In this document: piece by piece, positions 7,940 through 16,633 of the stretch | Position numbering within the stretch: position 1 is the stretch's first letter | Layout: each line of letters begins with the position of its first letter | Source: Alkalicoccus luteus | GTDB taxonomy: Bacteria; Bacillota; Bacilli; Bacillales; Salisediminibacteriaceae | Reading direction: 5' to 3' (one strand) | NCBI GenBank assembly: GCA_052061695.1 | Contig: JBPZEY010000007.1 | DNA length: 64,000 nt | Notes under the pieces: generated by a model | Told to the model about the DNA's origin: nothing | Databases searched by the model: none | What the model saw: only the letters and a program-made list of their open reading frames with translations | Made by a program: the position numbers and the translations under genes

Positions 7940-8740
7940 ATGAAAGAAACAGCTTCGGAAAACGTAAGCGGCACACGATTGATTCACACATACGAAGGCG
8001 GCGGATGGACCGAGCAGGAGGACGACATTGCGCTCGAAGCGCCGGTGACGATTCACGTAAATGGCGACGAATTTGCCACACTGCTTTGTACTCCTTCTTA
8101 TATGGAAGACATGGTTTACGGCTTTCTTTTGTCAGAAGGCGTGATCCGTTCGGCAGATGACGTGACGCGGCTTGATATTTCGGAGGAAAAGGGCATCGTG
8201 CACGCCGATGTAAAAGAAATGCTGCCGCTTGACCGTCTCGGGGTGTCGAAGCGGGTCATCGGCTCCTGCTGCGGAAAGAGCAGGCAGTTTTACTTTGAAA
8301 ACGACCGTCGAACGGCTAAAACGGTTTCCAGCCCGGTGCGGATTCGCCCCGAGCAGATCATCCGCCTGATGAAGGAAATGCAGGAAGGATCTGCAGACTT
8401 TCACGCTACCGGAGGCCTGCACAACGTTGGATTGGCAACGGCAGACGAACTGCTCGTCACCCGATCCGACATCGGCCGGCACAACGGACTCGACAAGCTG
8501 TTCGGCTACAGCGTCCGACACCGTATCAGCTTAAAGGATAAAGTGATTGTGTTCAGCGGCAGGCTTTCCTCTGAAGTGCTGCTCAAGGTGTCTAAAATTG
8601 GGGCTGGTGTTGTCCTCTCCAAGTCGGCTCCGACCTCGCTCGCCCTGGATCTGGCAGATGATCTCGGCATTACGGCAGTCGGCTTTATCCGCCGGGACCG
8701 GTTCAACGTGTACACGCATCCAGAGCGGATTGACGGCTGA
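7940..8740 (+). CDS. fdhD: FdhD sulfurtransferase for formate dehydrogenase activation
   Basis: This is a 266-residue FdhD family protein. The family carries sulfur from a cysteine desulfurase to the molybdenum (bis-MGD) cofactor, as needed for formate dehydrogenase activity. The cysteine loop reads GSCCGKS (Cys110, Cys111); the E. coli C-x-x-C is thus represented by C-C-G-K-S. Other family motifs are TGGLHN (about 154), RSDIGRHNG-x-DK (about 176-187) and FSGRLSSE. The start is ATG at 7940 behind AGGAGAGGGG. No formate dehydrogenase gene lies in the window. The downstream methyltransferase follows a leader with its own terminator-like hairpin. Confidence 0.9.
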   Translation: MKETASENVSGTRLIHTYEGGGWTEQEDDIALEAPVTIHVNGDEFATLLCTPSYMEDMVYGFLLSEGVIRSADDVTRLDISEEKGIVHADVKEMLPLDRLGVSKRVIGSCCGKSRQFYFENDRRTAKTVSSPVRIRPEQIIRLMKEMQEGSADFHATGGLHNVGLATADELLVTRSDIGRHNGLDKLFGYSVRHRISLKDKVIVFSGRLSSEVLLKVSKIGAGVVLSKSAPTSLALDLADDLGITAVGFIRRDRFNVYTHPERIDG

Positions 8741-8822
8741 CCGCAGTTGCGAAGCCGCCTGAAATATGGTAGCGTTAGAGCATTCGAACCGATGGAGAGA
8801 TGCCGTATGGTAACCGTCCGCT

Positions 8823-8946
8823 CCGTGCATGTCCAACAGCAGAAGTAGCTCTGCCTGAACCGCTGTCAAAAGCTGGATCAGGGAGGGCTTACACGTATGT
8901 AACCGCAGACGCTGGACCATGTGCATGGGAGCCGTGCGGTTTTTTT
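8823..8946 (+). promoter_or_regulatory. Candidate attenuator leader upstream of the RlmI-like gene
   Basis: The 232-base gap after fdhD ends in a terminator-like hairpin: ACC (8916-8918) and GCATGG (8923-8928) pair with CCGTGC (8932-8937) and GGT (8938-8940), followed by T7 (8940-8946), 27 bases before the next start codon. An upstream segment CCGTGCATGTCC (8823-8834) can pair instead with GGACCATGTGCATGG (8914-8928), which uses up the 5-prime arm of the terminator. Another small stem is GCAGA/TCTGC (about 8840-8855). This mutually exclusive pairing is typical of attenuators and riboswitches. I do not recognise a known class. Confidence 0.5.
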
Positions 8947-8972
8947 GTGTTCGTAAAGAGAGGATGGGTACC

Positions 8973-10157
8973 ATGGAAGAAAGACGACTGACCGCCCTGC
9001 CGGAAACGGTAGAGCAGTATCAGGCCGGGTTTCCGCTGCTGACAGAAGAAGCGGTCGGGAACCGGACTGATTTAGAAGAAGGAGAGCTGTTCACGCTGGA
9101 GGCGCCGGACGGAGATTTTCTCGGACGAGGCTATATCGGCAAGCAGAATAAAGGCATCGGCTGGATTCTGACGAAAAAGGAAAACGAACAGATTGATGAA
9201 CAGTTCATTTCCAAAAAGCTGATGATGGCGATCAGCCGGCGGGGAAACCTGCTTGCCTCAGAAGAAACGACCGCATTTCGGGTCTTTAACGGAGAAGGAG
9301 ACGGATTCGGCGGTATTCTGATTGACTACTACGCAGGCTACTACGTGCTGCAGTTCTACAGCCAGGGAGCATACTCCTTCCGCCAGCAGTTTATCGATAT
9401 TTTGACGCAGACGATGGACCCTGCCGGTATCTATGAGAAAAAGCGCTTTTCCGATGATCAGGAAAAGCAGCAGAGCGACTTTGTCAGCGGCAATGAAGCA
9501 CCGGCACCGCTTCCTATTAAGGAAAACGGCATGAACTTTGCCGTCTACCTGGACGATGGGGCGATGACAGGCATATTTCTCGATCAGCGTGACGTAAGAA
9601 AAACGCTGCGGGATGAATGGGCTGCAGGCAGCACAGTTCTGAATACGTTCAGTTACACCGGAGCATTTTCAACAGCGGCGGCTCTCGGAGGAGCTGTTTC
9701 AACCGTAAGCGTAGACGCTGCAAACCGCAGCCGTGAGAAAACCGCGGAGCAGTTCCGCCTGAACGAAATCGACATGGACAGCCAGACGATTCTCGTAGAT
9801 GACGTGTTCAGCTGGTTCCGCAAGGCGGCTTCCCGCCAGCAAACGTATGATATCGTCGTCCTCGACCCGCCGAGCTTTGCCAGGACGAAGCAGACGATGT
9901 TCCGTGCCGCCAAGGATTACGGGCGTCTGGTAGAGGATGCGCTTGAACTGATGGAGCCGGGATCGCTGCTGATTGCGTCTACGAACCATGCAGGACTGCC
10001 AAGGTGGCGCTTCCGCCGTCAAGTTGAACAGGCCTTCAAAGCGAAGGACCGCCGCTTCCGAATGGAAAAGCAGTTTTCGCTGCCGGAGGATTTTCTTGTT
10101 AATGCCGATTATCCAGAGGGAGACTACCTGAAGGTTCTTGCAATGAGAGTGCTGTAG
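8973..10157 (+). CDS. Class I SAM-dependent rRNA methyltransferase, RlmI/YwbD-like
   Basis: This is a 394-residue methyltransferase of the RlmI/YwbD group: an N-terminal PUA-like RNA-binding part (about 1-80), a middle region, and a C-terminal Rossmann methyltransferase. It shows DDGAMTGIFLDQRDVR (about 190-205), the SAM loop NTFSYTGAFSTAA, the acidic SVDAANRS, and the catalytic-region motif VLDPPSFARTK. Relatives methylate 23S rRNA; the target base here cannot be told. I place the start at ATG 8973 behind GAGAGGATGGG; an in-frame ATG at 8919 falls inside the leader hairpin. The gene follows a possible attenuator, so its expression may be controlled by transcript termination. Confidence 0.85.
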   Translation: MEERRLTALPETVEQYQAGFPLLTEEAVGNRTDLEEGELFTLEAPDGDFLGRGYIGKQNKGIGWILTKKENEQIDEQFISKKLMMAISRRGNLLASEETTAFRVFNGEGDGFGGILIDYYAGYYVLQFYSQGAYSFRQQFIDILTQTMDPAGIYEKKRFSDDQEKQQSDFVSGNEAPAPLPIKENGMNFAVYLDDGAMTGIFLDQRDVRKTLRDEWAAGSTVLNTFSYTGAFSTAAALGGAVSTVSVDAANRSREKTAEQFRLNEIDMDSQTILVDDVFSWFRKAASRQQTYDIVVLDPPSFARTKQTMFRAAKDYGRLVEDALELMEPGSLLIASTNHAGLPRWRFRRQVEQAFKAKDRRFRMEKQFSLPEDFLVNADYPEGDYLKVLAMRVL

Positions 10158-10196
10158 CATGCAGGCTGGATCGTGACAGGATAAAAAAACACAGCG

Positions 10197-10218
10197 TCCG
10201 GCAGCAACGCCTGCCGGA
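10197..10218 (+). other. Hairpin between the methyltransferase gene and glnS
   Basis: TCCGGCAG (10197-10204) pairs with CTGCCGGA (10211-10218). No T run follows on either strand, so it is not a standard terminator. It lies 29 bases upstream of the glnS start and may affect mRNA stability or glnS translation. Confidence 0.35.
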
Positions 10219-10246
10219 ATGACAGATGAAGAAAGGTGATGGAACC

Positions 10247-11890
10247 GTGAGCGAAACACACACTCATTTTATTAAGCATATTGTGTCAAAAGACATGGAA
10301 GAGGGCGCGTACGATGAAATTGTAACGCGCTTTCCGCCGGAGCCGAACGGCTATCTGCACATTGGCCACGCTAAGTCGATTGTCTTAAACTTTGAGCTCG
10401 CTGATGAATTCGGGGGCCGTACGAACCTTCGCTTTGATGACACGAATCCGCTGAAGGAAGACGTGGAATACGTTAAGGCCATTAAAGAAGATATTGACTG
10501 GCTCGGCTACGAACCGGAGGAAATCCGCTTTGCATCGGACTATTTTGAGGAGATGTATAAACAGGCGGTTCATTTGATCAAACAGGGACTGGCATACGTC
10601 GAGGATCTGTCTCAGGACGAGATCCGCGATATGCGCGGAACGCTGACTGAGCCGGGCAAGGAAAGTCCATCCCGCTCCCGCAGTGTAGAAGAGAACCTGG
10701 ATCTGTTTGAGAAGATGCGCGCAGGAGAATTCGCGGACGGAGAAAAGGTGCTTCGCGCGAAAATCGATATGAGCTCGCCGAACATCAACCTGCGTGATCC
10801 GGTTATTTACCGTATTTCTCACACGACGCATCACAATACCGGGGAGACGTGGTGCATTTACCCAATGTATTCGTTCGCCCATCCGCTTGAGGATGCGATC
10901 GAAGGCGTCACACATTCGATATGTACGCTGGAGTTTGAAGACCAGCGACCGCTGTATGACTGGGTGGTTGCACATGCGGAAAACTTGTCGGAGCCGAAGC
11001 AGATTGAATTTGCGCGGCTGAACCTGACCAATACGGTCATGAGCAAGCGGAAGCTGAAACAGCTCGTTGATGAAAACATTGTAGACGGCTGGGACGACCC
11101 ACGGATGCCGACAATTTCCGGCCTGCGCCGCCGCGGTTTTACACCGGAATCAATCAAACAGTTCTGTCGTGAGATTGGCGTAGCGAAGGCGGACAACCTC
11201 GTAGATTTCCGCATGCTGGAGCATTTTCTGCGCGAGGATTTAAAGCTGAAGGCGCCGCGCACGATGGCCGTGCTCGATCCGATTAAAGTTGTCATTACCA
11301 ACTATCCGGAAGGACAGGTGGAATGGCTTCCGGCAGACATCAATCCGGAAAATGAAGACATGGGTATGCGTGAAATTCCGTTTTCCCGTGAAATCTACAT
11401 CGAGCGGGAAGATTTCATGGAAGACCCGCCGAAAAAGTATTTCCGTCTCTATCCAGGCAACGAAGTACGGATCAAGCACGCCTATTTCATTAAGTGCGAG
11501 GACGTCATCAAAGACGAGAACGGCCGCATCACCGAGCTTCACTGCACGTACGATCCGGAAACAAAAAGCGGGTCCGGCTTTAATGCCCGCAAAGTAAAAG
11601 GCACGCTGCATTATGTCGAAGCAACACGCGCCGTGCCGGCAGAGTTCCGACTTTACGAGCCGCTCATTGGCGATGAAGCCGGCGGCGACTTCATGGAGCA
11701 CGTCAATGAAGACTCTGTACAGATTCACCGTGGATTTGTCGAGCCGAACATGGCAGATGTACAAGGGAATGACAAATTCCAGTTTTTCCGCCACGGCTAC
11801 TTCAACGTTGATCCAAAGGAAAGCCGGAAAGACCATCTGGTATTCAATCGGATCGTAAGCCTGAAAAGCTCGTTTAAGCTAAACGGATAA
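10247..11890 (+). CDS. glnS: Glutaminyl-tRNA synthetase
   Basis: This is a 547-residue class I aminoacyl-tRNA synthetase close in length to E. coli GlnRS. It attaches glutamine to tRNA-Gln. It has PPEPNGYLHIGHAKS (HIGH at 38-41), the KMSKS-like VMSKRKL near residue 270, and the GlnRS-type beta-barrel C-terminal region. The start is GTG at 10247 with AAAGGTGAT upstream; an in-frame ATG at 10226 has no ribosome binding site. GlnRS is unusual in this lineage: most Bacillus charge tRNA-Gln indirectly by GluRS plus GatCAB. No gat genes are in the window. The gene ends in a clear terminator. Confidence 0.93.
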   Translation: MSETHTHFIKHIVSKDMEEGAYDEIVTRFPPEPNGYLHIGHAKSIVLNFELADEFGGRTNLRFDDTNPLKEDVEYVKAIKEDIDWLGYEPEEIRFASDYFEEMYKQAVHLIKQGLAYVEDLSQDEIRDMRGTLTEPGKESPSRSRSVEENLDLFEKMRAGEFADGEKVLRAKIDMSSPNINLRDPVIYRISHTTHHNTGETWCIYPMYSFAHPLEDAIEGVTHSICTLEFEDQRPLYDWVVAHAENLSEPKQIEFARLNLTNTVMSKRKLKQLVDENIVDGWDDPRMPTISGLRRRGFTPESIKQFCREIGVAKADNLVDFRMLEHFLREDLKLKAPRTMAVLDPIKVVITNYPEGQVEWLPADINPENEDMGMREIPFSREIYIEREDFMEDPPKKYFRLYPGNEVRIKHAYFIKCEDVIKDENGRITELHCTYDPETKSGSGFNARKVKGTLHYVEATRAVPAEFRLYEPLIGDEAGGDFMEHVNEDSVQIHRGFVEPNMADVQGNDKFQFFRHGYFNVDPKESRKDHLVFNRIVSLKSSFKLNG

Positions 11891-11894
11891 GTGA

Positions 11895-11926
11895 AAGCAG
11901 CCTCTTTAACGGGGCTGCTTTTTTTC
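11895..11926 (+). terminator. glnS terminator
   Basis: AAGCAGCC (11895-11902) pairs with GGCTGCTT (11913-11920), followed by a T run to 11925. Confidence 0.9.
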
Positions 11927-12030
11927 CTAGGCGCAGCGGTGCTTTGGCACCAAGCGTTGCAGGTGAACATCAGCACAGCGCGGGGCACGTACGTTAACAG
12001 CACAGGTTCTTCATCCCGCTAAAAAAGATC

Positions 12031-12056
12031 AAAAAAAGGCTGCCGCAGCAGCCTTT
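12031..12056 (-). terminator. Terminator of the DJ-1/PfpI gene
   Basis: On the minus strand AAAGGCTGC pairs with GCAGCCTTT across a TGCG loop and leads into a U run (the A7 at 12031-12037). It lies 9 bases past the stop of the 12065-12730 gene. Confidence 0.88.
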
Positions 12057-12064
12057 CAAACGGT

Positions 12065-12730
12065 TTAGCGATTTTCGACAGCATCGATGACTTTACGGGC
12101 AACGCTCTCACTCGACATTGGATTCTGTCCGGTTACGAGGTTTCCGTCGCGGATGGAAAAGTCCGTCCACTTGTCCCCGCCTTCAAACTGCGCTCCTTTT
12201 TCACGAAGCGTAGACTCAAGCAGGAACGGCACGGCGCCTTCGAGACCCATATCGCGCTCTTCCTCGTCCGTAAAGGCATTGACGCGGCGGCCTTTTACGA
12301 GCGGGGTACCGTCGGAAAGCGTCACGTGAACGAGCGCTGTCGGTCCGTGGCAGACGGAACCGATTACGCGGTCCTGTTCAGCGTGCTCCCGCAGAATGCG
12401 CTGCAGCAGCAGGTTATCCGGAAAATCGAACACGGTACCGTGGCCGCCTGGGAGGTAGACCGCATCGTAGCCGGCGGAAACGTCTTCCTCAGACAGCTTG
12501 TCCGTGTTTGTCAGAATAGACTGGGCCTCCTGCCACTCAAGATTCTCTTCTTCCGGCAGACTGTTCGGATCAAGCGGAACCTGTCCGCCGTCGATGCTTT
12601 TCACCGTTACATCATATCCTTGTTTTACAAAAGCAGCGTAAGGAGCTGCATATTCTTCCAGCCATAGTCCGGTATCATTTCCGGCAATTTTGTCTGAGCT
12701 TGTGACAACGATCAATACTTTTTTACCCAA
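12065..12730 (-). CDS. DJ-1/PfpI superfamily protein, Hsp31/HchA-like
   Basis: This is a 221-residue class I glutamine-amidotransferase-like protein of the DJ-1/PfpI superfamily. It has the nucleophile elbow SVCHGPTAL with Cys127-His128, an upstream acidic pair Glu25-Glu26 in LWLEEYAAP, and YLPGGHGTVFDF (92-103), which resembles Hsp31-type glyoxalase III/chaperone proteins. A likely role is handling methylglyoxal or protein stress, but the substrate is not shown by sequence. The start is TTG at 12730 with AAGGAGG 7 bases upstream. It is followed by its own terminator and is spaced from the racemase gene, so it is probably monocistronic. Confidence 0.85.
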   Translation of the reverse strand: MGKKVLIVVTSSDKIAGNDTGLWLEEYAAPYAAFVKQGYDVTVKSIDGGQVPLDPNSLPEEENLEWQEAQSILTNTDKLSEEDVSAGYDAVYLPGGHGTVFDFPDNLLLQRILREHAEQDRVIGSVCHGPTALVHVTLSDGTPLVKGRRVNAFTDEEERDMGLEGAVPFLLESTLREKGAQFEGGDKWTDFSIRDGNLVTGQNPMSSESVARKVIDAVENR

Positions 12731-12795
12731 ATCGAAAACCTCCTTGCAGATTAGCCTCGTGGACTCTACTGGCTGATTCCCGCAAACAGGAGATG

Positions 12796-13497
12796 TTAAA
12801 CGCCGGAGACTGCTTCTTGAAACAGCCGGTCAACGTGAGCCTGAACAGTTGATACGAACGGCAGAATATCGCTTTTTGCCGCAAGTTCCAGTTCCGTGCA
12901 GCCTAGCAGCATGCTCGTACAGCCGGCGTCGCGCCCGTGGCGCGCGCACCGTTCGACGAGCGCCTCGGTATCGGCGGTGACGATGCCGGACGTAAGCTCG
13001 CTGAATATCTTTTTATGCAAGTCCTGCTGCAGCGGTGCAGGCAGATAAATGGGTTCAATCCCTCTGTCCCGAAGCGCTTGGTCGTAGAGACGGTGATCGA
13101 CAGTGAAGGAGGTGCCGAGAACAAGAATCCGCGAGGCAGACACCGCTGCAGCCGCAGCTTCTGTGATCGACATCACAGGAATAGACACAGCCTGTTCCAC
13201 GTCGCGGATCCGAAGATGCACCGTGTTGGAAAGAATACCGATAAACCGGGCGCCGCTCTGCTCCAGCCGGACAGCAGAATCCGCGAGCATGCGGCCGACG
13301 GCATCCCAGTCACCGTCATGCTGATATGTCGTTACCTCATGAAAAGGGAGCGAATCAATCAGGCAGGGAAGGGATACGCCGCTGCCGAACGTCTGCTGAG
13401 TCTGTTTCTGCAGCAGCCGGTAGTACATAGCGGTCGTTTCCCAGCTCATTCCGCCGATCAAGCCTGCTTTTCGCAGCATCCGTTCAGGCTTTTGCAT
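12796..13497 (-). CDS. Aspartate/glutamate racemase family protein with Ser in place of the first catalytic Cys
   Basis: This is a 233-residue member of the Asp/Glu/hydantoin racemase superfamily. The N-terminal GLIGGMSWE and the second cysteine motif LLGCTEL (Cys200) are present. The first motif, usually C-N-T, reads ILSNTVH with Ser90. Some relatives, as I recall E. coli YgeA, have threonine there and still act on one enantiomer, so the protein may be an active but altered racemase or another isomerase. The start codon overlaps the end of the PilZ gene by 14 bases, so it is translated from the same transcript. Confidence 0.82.
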   Translation of the reverse strand: MQKPERMLRKAGLIGGMSWETTAMYYRLLQKQTQQTFGSGVSLPCLIDSLPFHEVTTYQHDGDWDAVGRMLADSAVRLEQSGARFIGILSNTVHLRIRDVEQAVSIPVMSITEAAAAAVSASRILVLGTSFTVDHRLYDQALRDRGIEPIYLPAPLQQDLHKKIFSELTSGIVTADTEALVERCARHGRDAGCTSMLLGCTELELAAKSDILPFVSTVQAHVDRLFQEAVSGV

Positions 13498-13831
13498 AAG
13501 CCTTCAGCGCCTTGACGACGGCGTTGCCGTCTGTCGTTTCGTCAAAATCAACTCCGTAGATGTATTCGCCAAGCTCCTTTCGCTTCCAGACAACTTGTCC
13601 AATTGGTTGAAGCTCGGTATCTGCGATCGTAAAGGTAAAGGCGAGCATCGTTTCGTCAGGCAGATCAAGCGGTGTGCGAAGGCGCAGTCCGCCTGCACTC
13701 AAGTTCAGCAGCACGCCTTTTCCAGGCTTTGACTGCAGCGTCTTCCCCTTGATTCCGCTTATAAAAAAGCTCGTATCGTGCGGTACGCGGAACGCGTACC
13801 GGAATGGTTCCTGTCGTTTAAACGGACTCAT
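13484..13831 (-). CDS. PilZ domain protein (predicted c-di-GMP receptor)
   Basis: This 115-residue protein is made almost entirely of one PilZ domain. It has the R-x-x-x-R box near the N-terminus (FRYAFR) and the second motif NLSAGG (N/D-x-S-x-x-G), followed by beta strands with GQVVWKRK and YGVDF. Both c-di-GMP contact motifs are intact, so binding is likely. I prefer the ATG at 13831, 7 bases after GGGGAGG; an in-frame ATG two codons earlier sits too close to that site. It overlaps the racemase gene downstream. What this receptor controls is not evident; no cyclase or motility operon is adjacent. Confidence 0.85.
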   Translation of the reverse strand: MSPFKRQEPFRYAFRVPHDTSFFISGIKGKTLQSKPGKGVLLNLSAGGLRLRTPLDLPDETMLAFTFTIADTELQPIGQVVWKRKELGEYIYGVDFDETTDGNAVVKALKAYAKA

Positions 13832-13848
13832 GCTCATTCCTCCCCGGG

Positions 13849-15027
13849 TTAACGTATCGAAAAGGTTTGCCGGAATTCCCGCCTGATATCCTGGACGAGC
13901 TGCTCATGCGTCAGCAGCTCCAGACCGGTCAACGCAAGTGCTTTGGCACCGATGATCATGCCGTTAAACCCTTCCCGGCTGAGCGCGGCGTCCCGAAACT
14001 CCTCGGTGTGGGGAGTCAGCGGCCTGGACGTGATTTGCACGTATGGATGGATGGCAGGGCAGCGCTGGCTGACATTCCCCATATCGAGGGAGCCGCTGCC
14101 GTTATCCTCTTCAAAGATGACATCGGGTTTTATGCCGAGTTCCTGAAGCTGTTTCGTAAAAAGGCCGGACAATGTTTCGTTCGTCTGCATGTCGTCATAC
14201 GAGTATTCGTAGTTTTGAATTTCGAGCTTAGCTCCAGTGGCAAGCGAAGCAGCACGCGCAGCCTCTTTCACCCGCTCAGAAACAGGGTTTAAGGTGCTTC
14301 TCGTGGCAGCGCGCACATAAAACTGAGCCGAAGCAAACTCCGGTACGACATTGGCCGCCTCTCCTCCGTTTGGGATAATCCCATGAATGCGGACATCGTC
14401 TGTTACGTGCTGACGCATCGCATTTAAGCTGTGGAACAGCTGCAGCACCGCGTCGAGCGCATTGATTCCTTCTTCAGGAGCCGCGGCTGCGTGAGCCGGC
14501 CGTCCATAAAACGAGAACTCCAGAGCATCCATCGCAAGCGAGGTACCGCTTTTCACATAGTCGGAAGACGGGTGAGCCATCATCGCGGCATCGAGATGAT
14601 CGAACATGCCTGCATCGGCCATCGTAACTTTTGCGCCGTTCGTTTCTTCAGCAGGCGTACCGTATACGTAAATGGTGCCGCCAGTTTCGTCGACGACCTG
14701 GGCGAGGGCCATGGCGGCCGCCGCACTCTGCGTGCCGATCAGGTTATGGCCGCAGGCATGTCCGATGCCGGGAAGTGCGTCATATTCACACATAAATCCG
14801 ATCGACGGGCCGGAGCGGTGGGAGTGGTACACTGCCTCAAACGCCGTCTCCGGCTGCCCGGAAAGCTCCCGCTTCACGTGAAATCCAGCCTCCTCAAGCA
14901 GGTCGGTAAGCGCTACTTTGGCTTTGTATTCCTGGTTGCCAAGCTCCGGGTTCGTGCCAATATACTGGCTGATATCGTAAAACAGCCCTTTGCTGCTGTC
15001 CAGATAGCGTACAATTGTGTCTTTCAT
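13849..15027 (-). CDS. M20 family metallopeptidase/amidohydrolase
   Basis: This is a 392-residue zinc-dependent hydrolase of the M20 amidohydrolase type. It has the metal-site motifs EYDALPGIGHACGHN (about 80-94), PAEETNGAK (about 126-134) and MAHPS, and the dimerisation (lid) domain beginning near FYGRPAHAAA. The family removes acyl groups from amino acids or cleaves small amides such as aminobenzoyl-glutamate. The closest-looking type is the PM20D2/AbgB-like branch, but the substrate is unknown. The start is ATG at 15027 behind GAGGGG. It runs in the same direction as the PilZ and racemase genes with 17 bases between, so the three probably form one operon. Confidence 0.88.
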   Translation of the reverse strand: MKDTIVRYLDSSKGLFYDISQYIGTNPELGNQEYKAKVALTDLLEEAGFHVKRELSGQPETAFEAVYHSHRSGPSIGFMCEYDALPGIGHACGHNLIGTQSAAAAMALAQVVDETGGTIYVYGTPAEETNGAKVTMADAGMFDHLDAAMMAHPSSDYVKSGTSLAMDALEFSFYGRPAHAAAAPEEGINALDAVLQLFHSLNAMRQHVTDDVRIHGIIPNGGEAANVVPEFASAQFYVRAATRSTLNPVSERVKEAARAASLATGAKLEIQNYEYSYDDMQTNETLSGLFTKQLQELGIKPDVIFEEDNGSGSLDMGNVSQRCPAIHPYVQITSRPLTPHTEEFRDAALSREGFNGMIIGAKALALTGLELLTHEQLVQDIRREFRQTFSIR

Positions 15028-15175
15028 GAGGAATCCCCTCTCTATTGCGTTCTTGTCCCTACTTTACCCTATGTCCTTTCAGGCGACAACTGACGGCATT
15101 TATTAGCAGGAAAAGCCGCACAGACGTCGAATAAGTAAAAATATGAATTTTCAAAAAATACCTGGAGGCGAGCTT

Positions 15176-16633
15176 ATGCTGAAAAATTATCCGGCCGATG
15201 GATATTATGATGAGATGGTAGAAGCGGCGGGCAAAGTCAGACCGCACTACGAGAAGTTCAGACGGATTTTAGAAGAGCACGCACTGGATGAACTGAATGA
15301 GAAACACGAAACGGCACAGCTCAGCTTCCTGAGACAAGGCATTACGTTTACGGTTTACCATGAGGAAGGCGGGACGGAACGGACGATGCCGTTTGATCTC
15401 GTGCCGATTATCATTGATCACAGCGAATGGCAGAACATTGAAGCCGGGATTAAACAGCGGGTCACAGCGCTTAACTATTTTTTAGAAGATATTTACAACG
15501 AAAACCGGATTGTGGAAGACGGAATTATTCCAAAGGATCTGATTAAGCAGAATCAGTACTACTTTGAAAAACAGGCGTCGGGACTTTCCCTTCCGCACAA
15601 AAATCATATTTTTCTTGCGGGAATTGATTTAATCCGGGACGGAGAAGGCACGTACCGGGTGTTAGAGGATAACCTGCGCAACCCGTCCGGACTGTCGTAC
15701 GTGTTTCAAAACCGGTTCGTCATGCGGAAGGTGTTTCCCGAGTTTTTCTTTGAGCACGCTATTCGGACGCTGGAGCACCAAATGTCACACCTGCATAAGG
15801 CACTGCTCGCGCACGTTCCGGAAAATTCACCGAACAAAGCGAATCCGCAGGCTGTTCTTTTAACACCGGGCATGTACAACTCGGCCTACTATGACCACGT
15901 GTTTCTCGCCCAGCAGATGGGGATCGAGCTCGTAGAAGGACAGGACCTGCTCGTCAAAGACGACGTCGTGTATATGAAAACTGTCCGCGGACTGAAGCGT
16001 GTGGACATTATTTACAGACGGATTGACGATGATTATCTCGATCCGGAGGCGTTCGATCCGGAATCTGCTTTAGGAGTTCCCGGGCTGATGCGCGCGGTTA
16101 AATGGGGCAACGCAGCGGTCGTTAACGCGGTCGGCAACGGCGTGGCGGATGACAAAGCCATGTATGCATACGTACCGGAAATGATCCGCTACTATATGGG
16201 AGAAGAGCCGCTCATACCAAACGTGGACACGTACTTCCTGAGCGATCCGAAAGTGCGGGAAGATGTGCTTGGACGCCTGGAAGAGCTCGTCATTAAAAAC
16301 GTAGGGGCTTCAGGCGGCTATGACATGCTGATCGGGCCGCAGTCGACAGCGCGCGACCGGGAAATCTTCCGCGAAAAGATTCTTGAAAATCCGCATCAGT
16401 ATATCGCCCAGCCGACGATCCAGCTCTCGCGCGCGCCGGCCTTCCAGCAGGGACGCTTTTATCCGTGCCATGTGGACCTGCGGGTGTTTGCTGTCGGCAG
16501 CGATCATATTCACGTCCTGCCAGGGGGACTGTCCCGGGTCGCGCTTAAAGAAGGCTCCCTCGTCGTCAACTCGTCACAGGGAGGCGGCGGCAAGGATACG
16601 TGGGTGCTGAAAGGAGAGGAAGTCCATGCTTAG
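15176..16633 (+). CDS. Circularly permuted ATP-grasp protein
   Basis: This is a 485-residue protein of the circularly permuted ATP-grasp group (older DUF404/DUF407). Visible features include PFDLVPIIIDHSEW (about 70), VLEDNLRNPSGLSYV (about 162-176) with the acidic/Asn metal-binding residues, VIKNVGASGGYDM (about 374-386) and a glycine-rich C-terminal NSSQGGGGKDTW. The group is predicted to form amide bonds with ATP. I chose ATG 15176, 7 bases after TGGAGG, over an ATG at 15143 with no ribosome binding site. Its stop overlaps the alpha-E gene start by 8 bases. It is the first gene of a conserved trio with alpha-E and transglutaminase genes. Confidence 0.9.
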   Translation: MLKNYPADGYYDEMVEAAGKVRPHYEKFRRILEEHALDELNEKHETAQLSFLRQGITFTVYHEEGGTERTMPFDLVPIIIDHSEWQNIEAGIKQRVTALNYFLEDIYNENRIVEDGIIPKDLIKQNQYYFEKQASGLSLPHKNHIFLAGIDLIRDGEGTYRVLEDNLRNPSGLSYVFQNRFVMRKVFPEFFFEHAIRTLEHQMSHLHKALLAHVPENSPNKANPQAVLLTPGMYNSAYYDHVFLAQQMGIELVEGQDLLVKDDVVYMKTVRGLKRVDIIYRRIDDDYLDPEAFDPESALGVPGLMRAVKWGNAAVVNAVGNGVADDKAMYAYVPEMIRYYMGEEPLIPNVDTYFLSDPKVREDVLGRLEELVIKNVGASGGYDMLIGPQSTARDREIFREKILENPHQYIAQPTIQLSRAPAFQQGRFYPCHVDLRVFAVGSDHIHVLPGGLSRVALKEGSLVVNSSQGGGGKDTWVLKGEEVHA

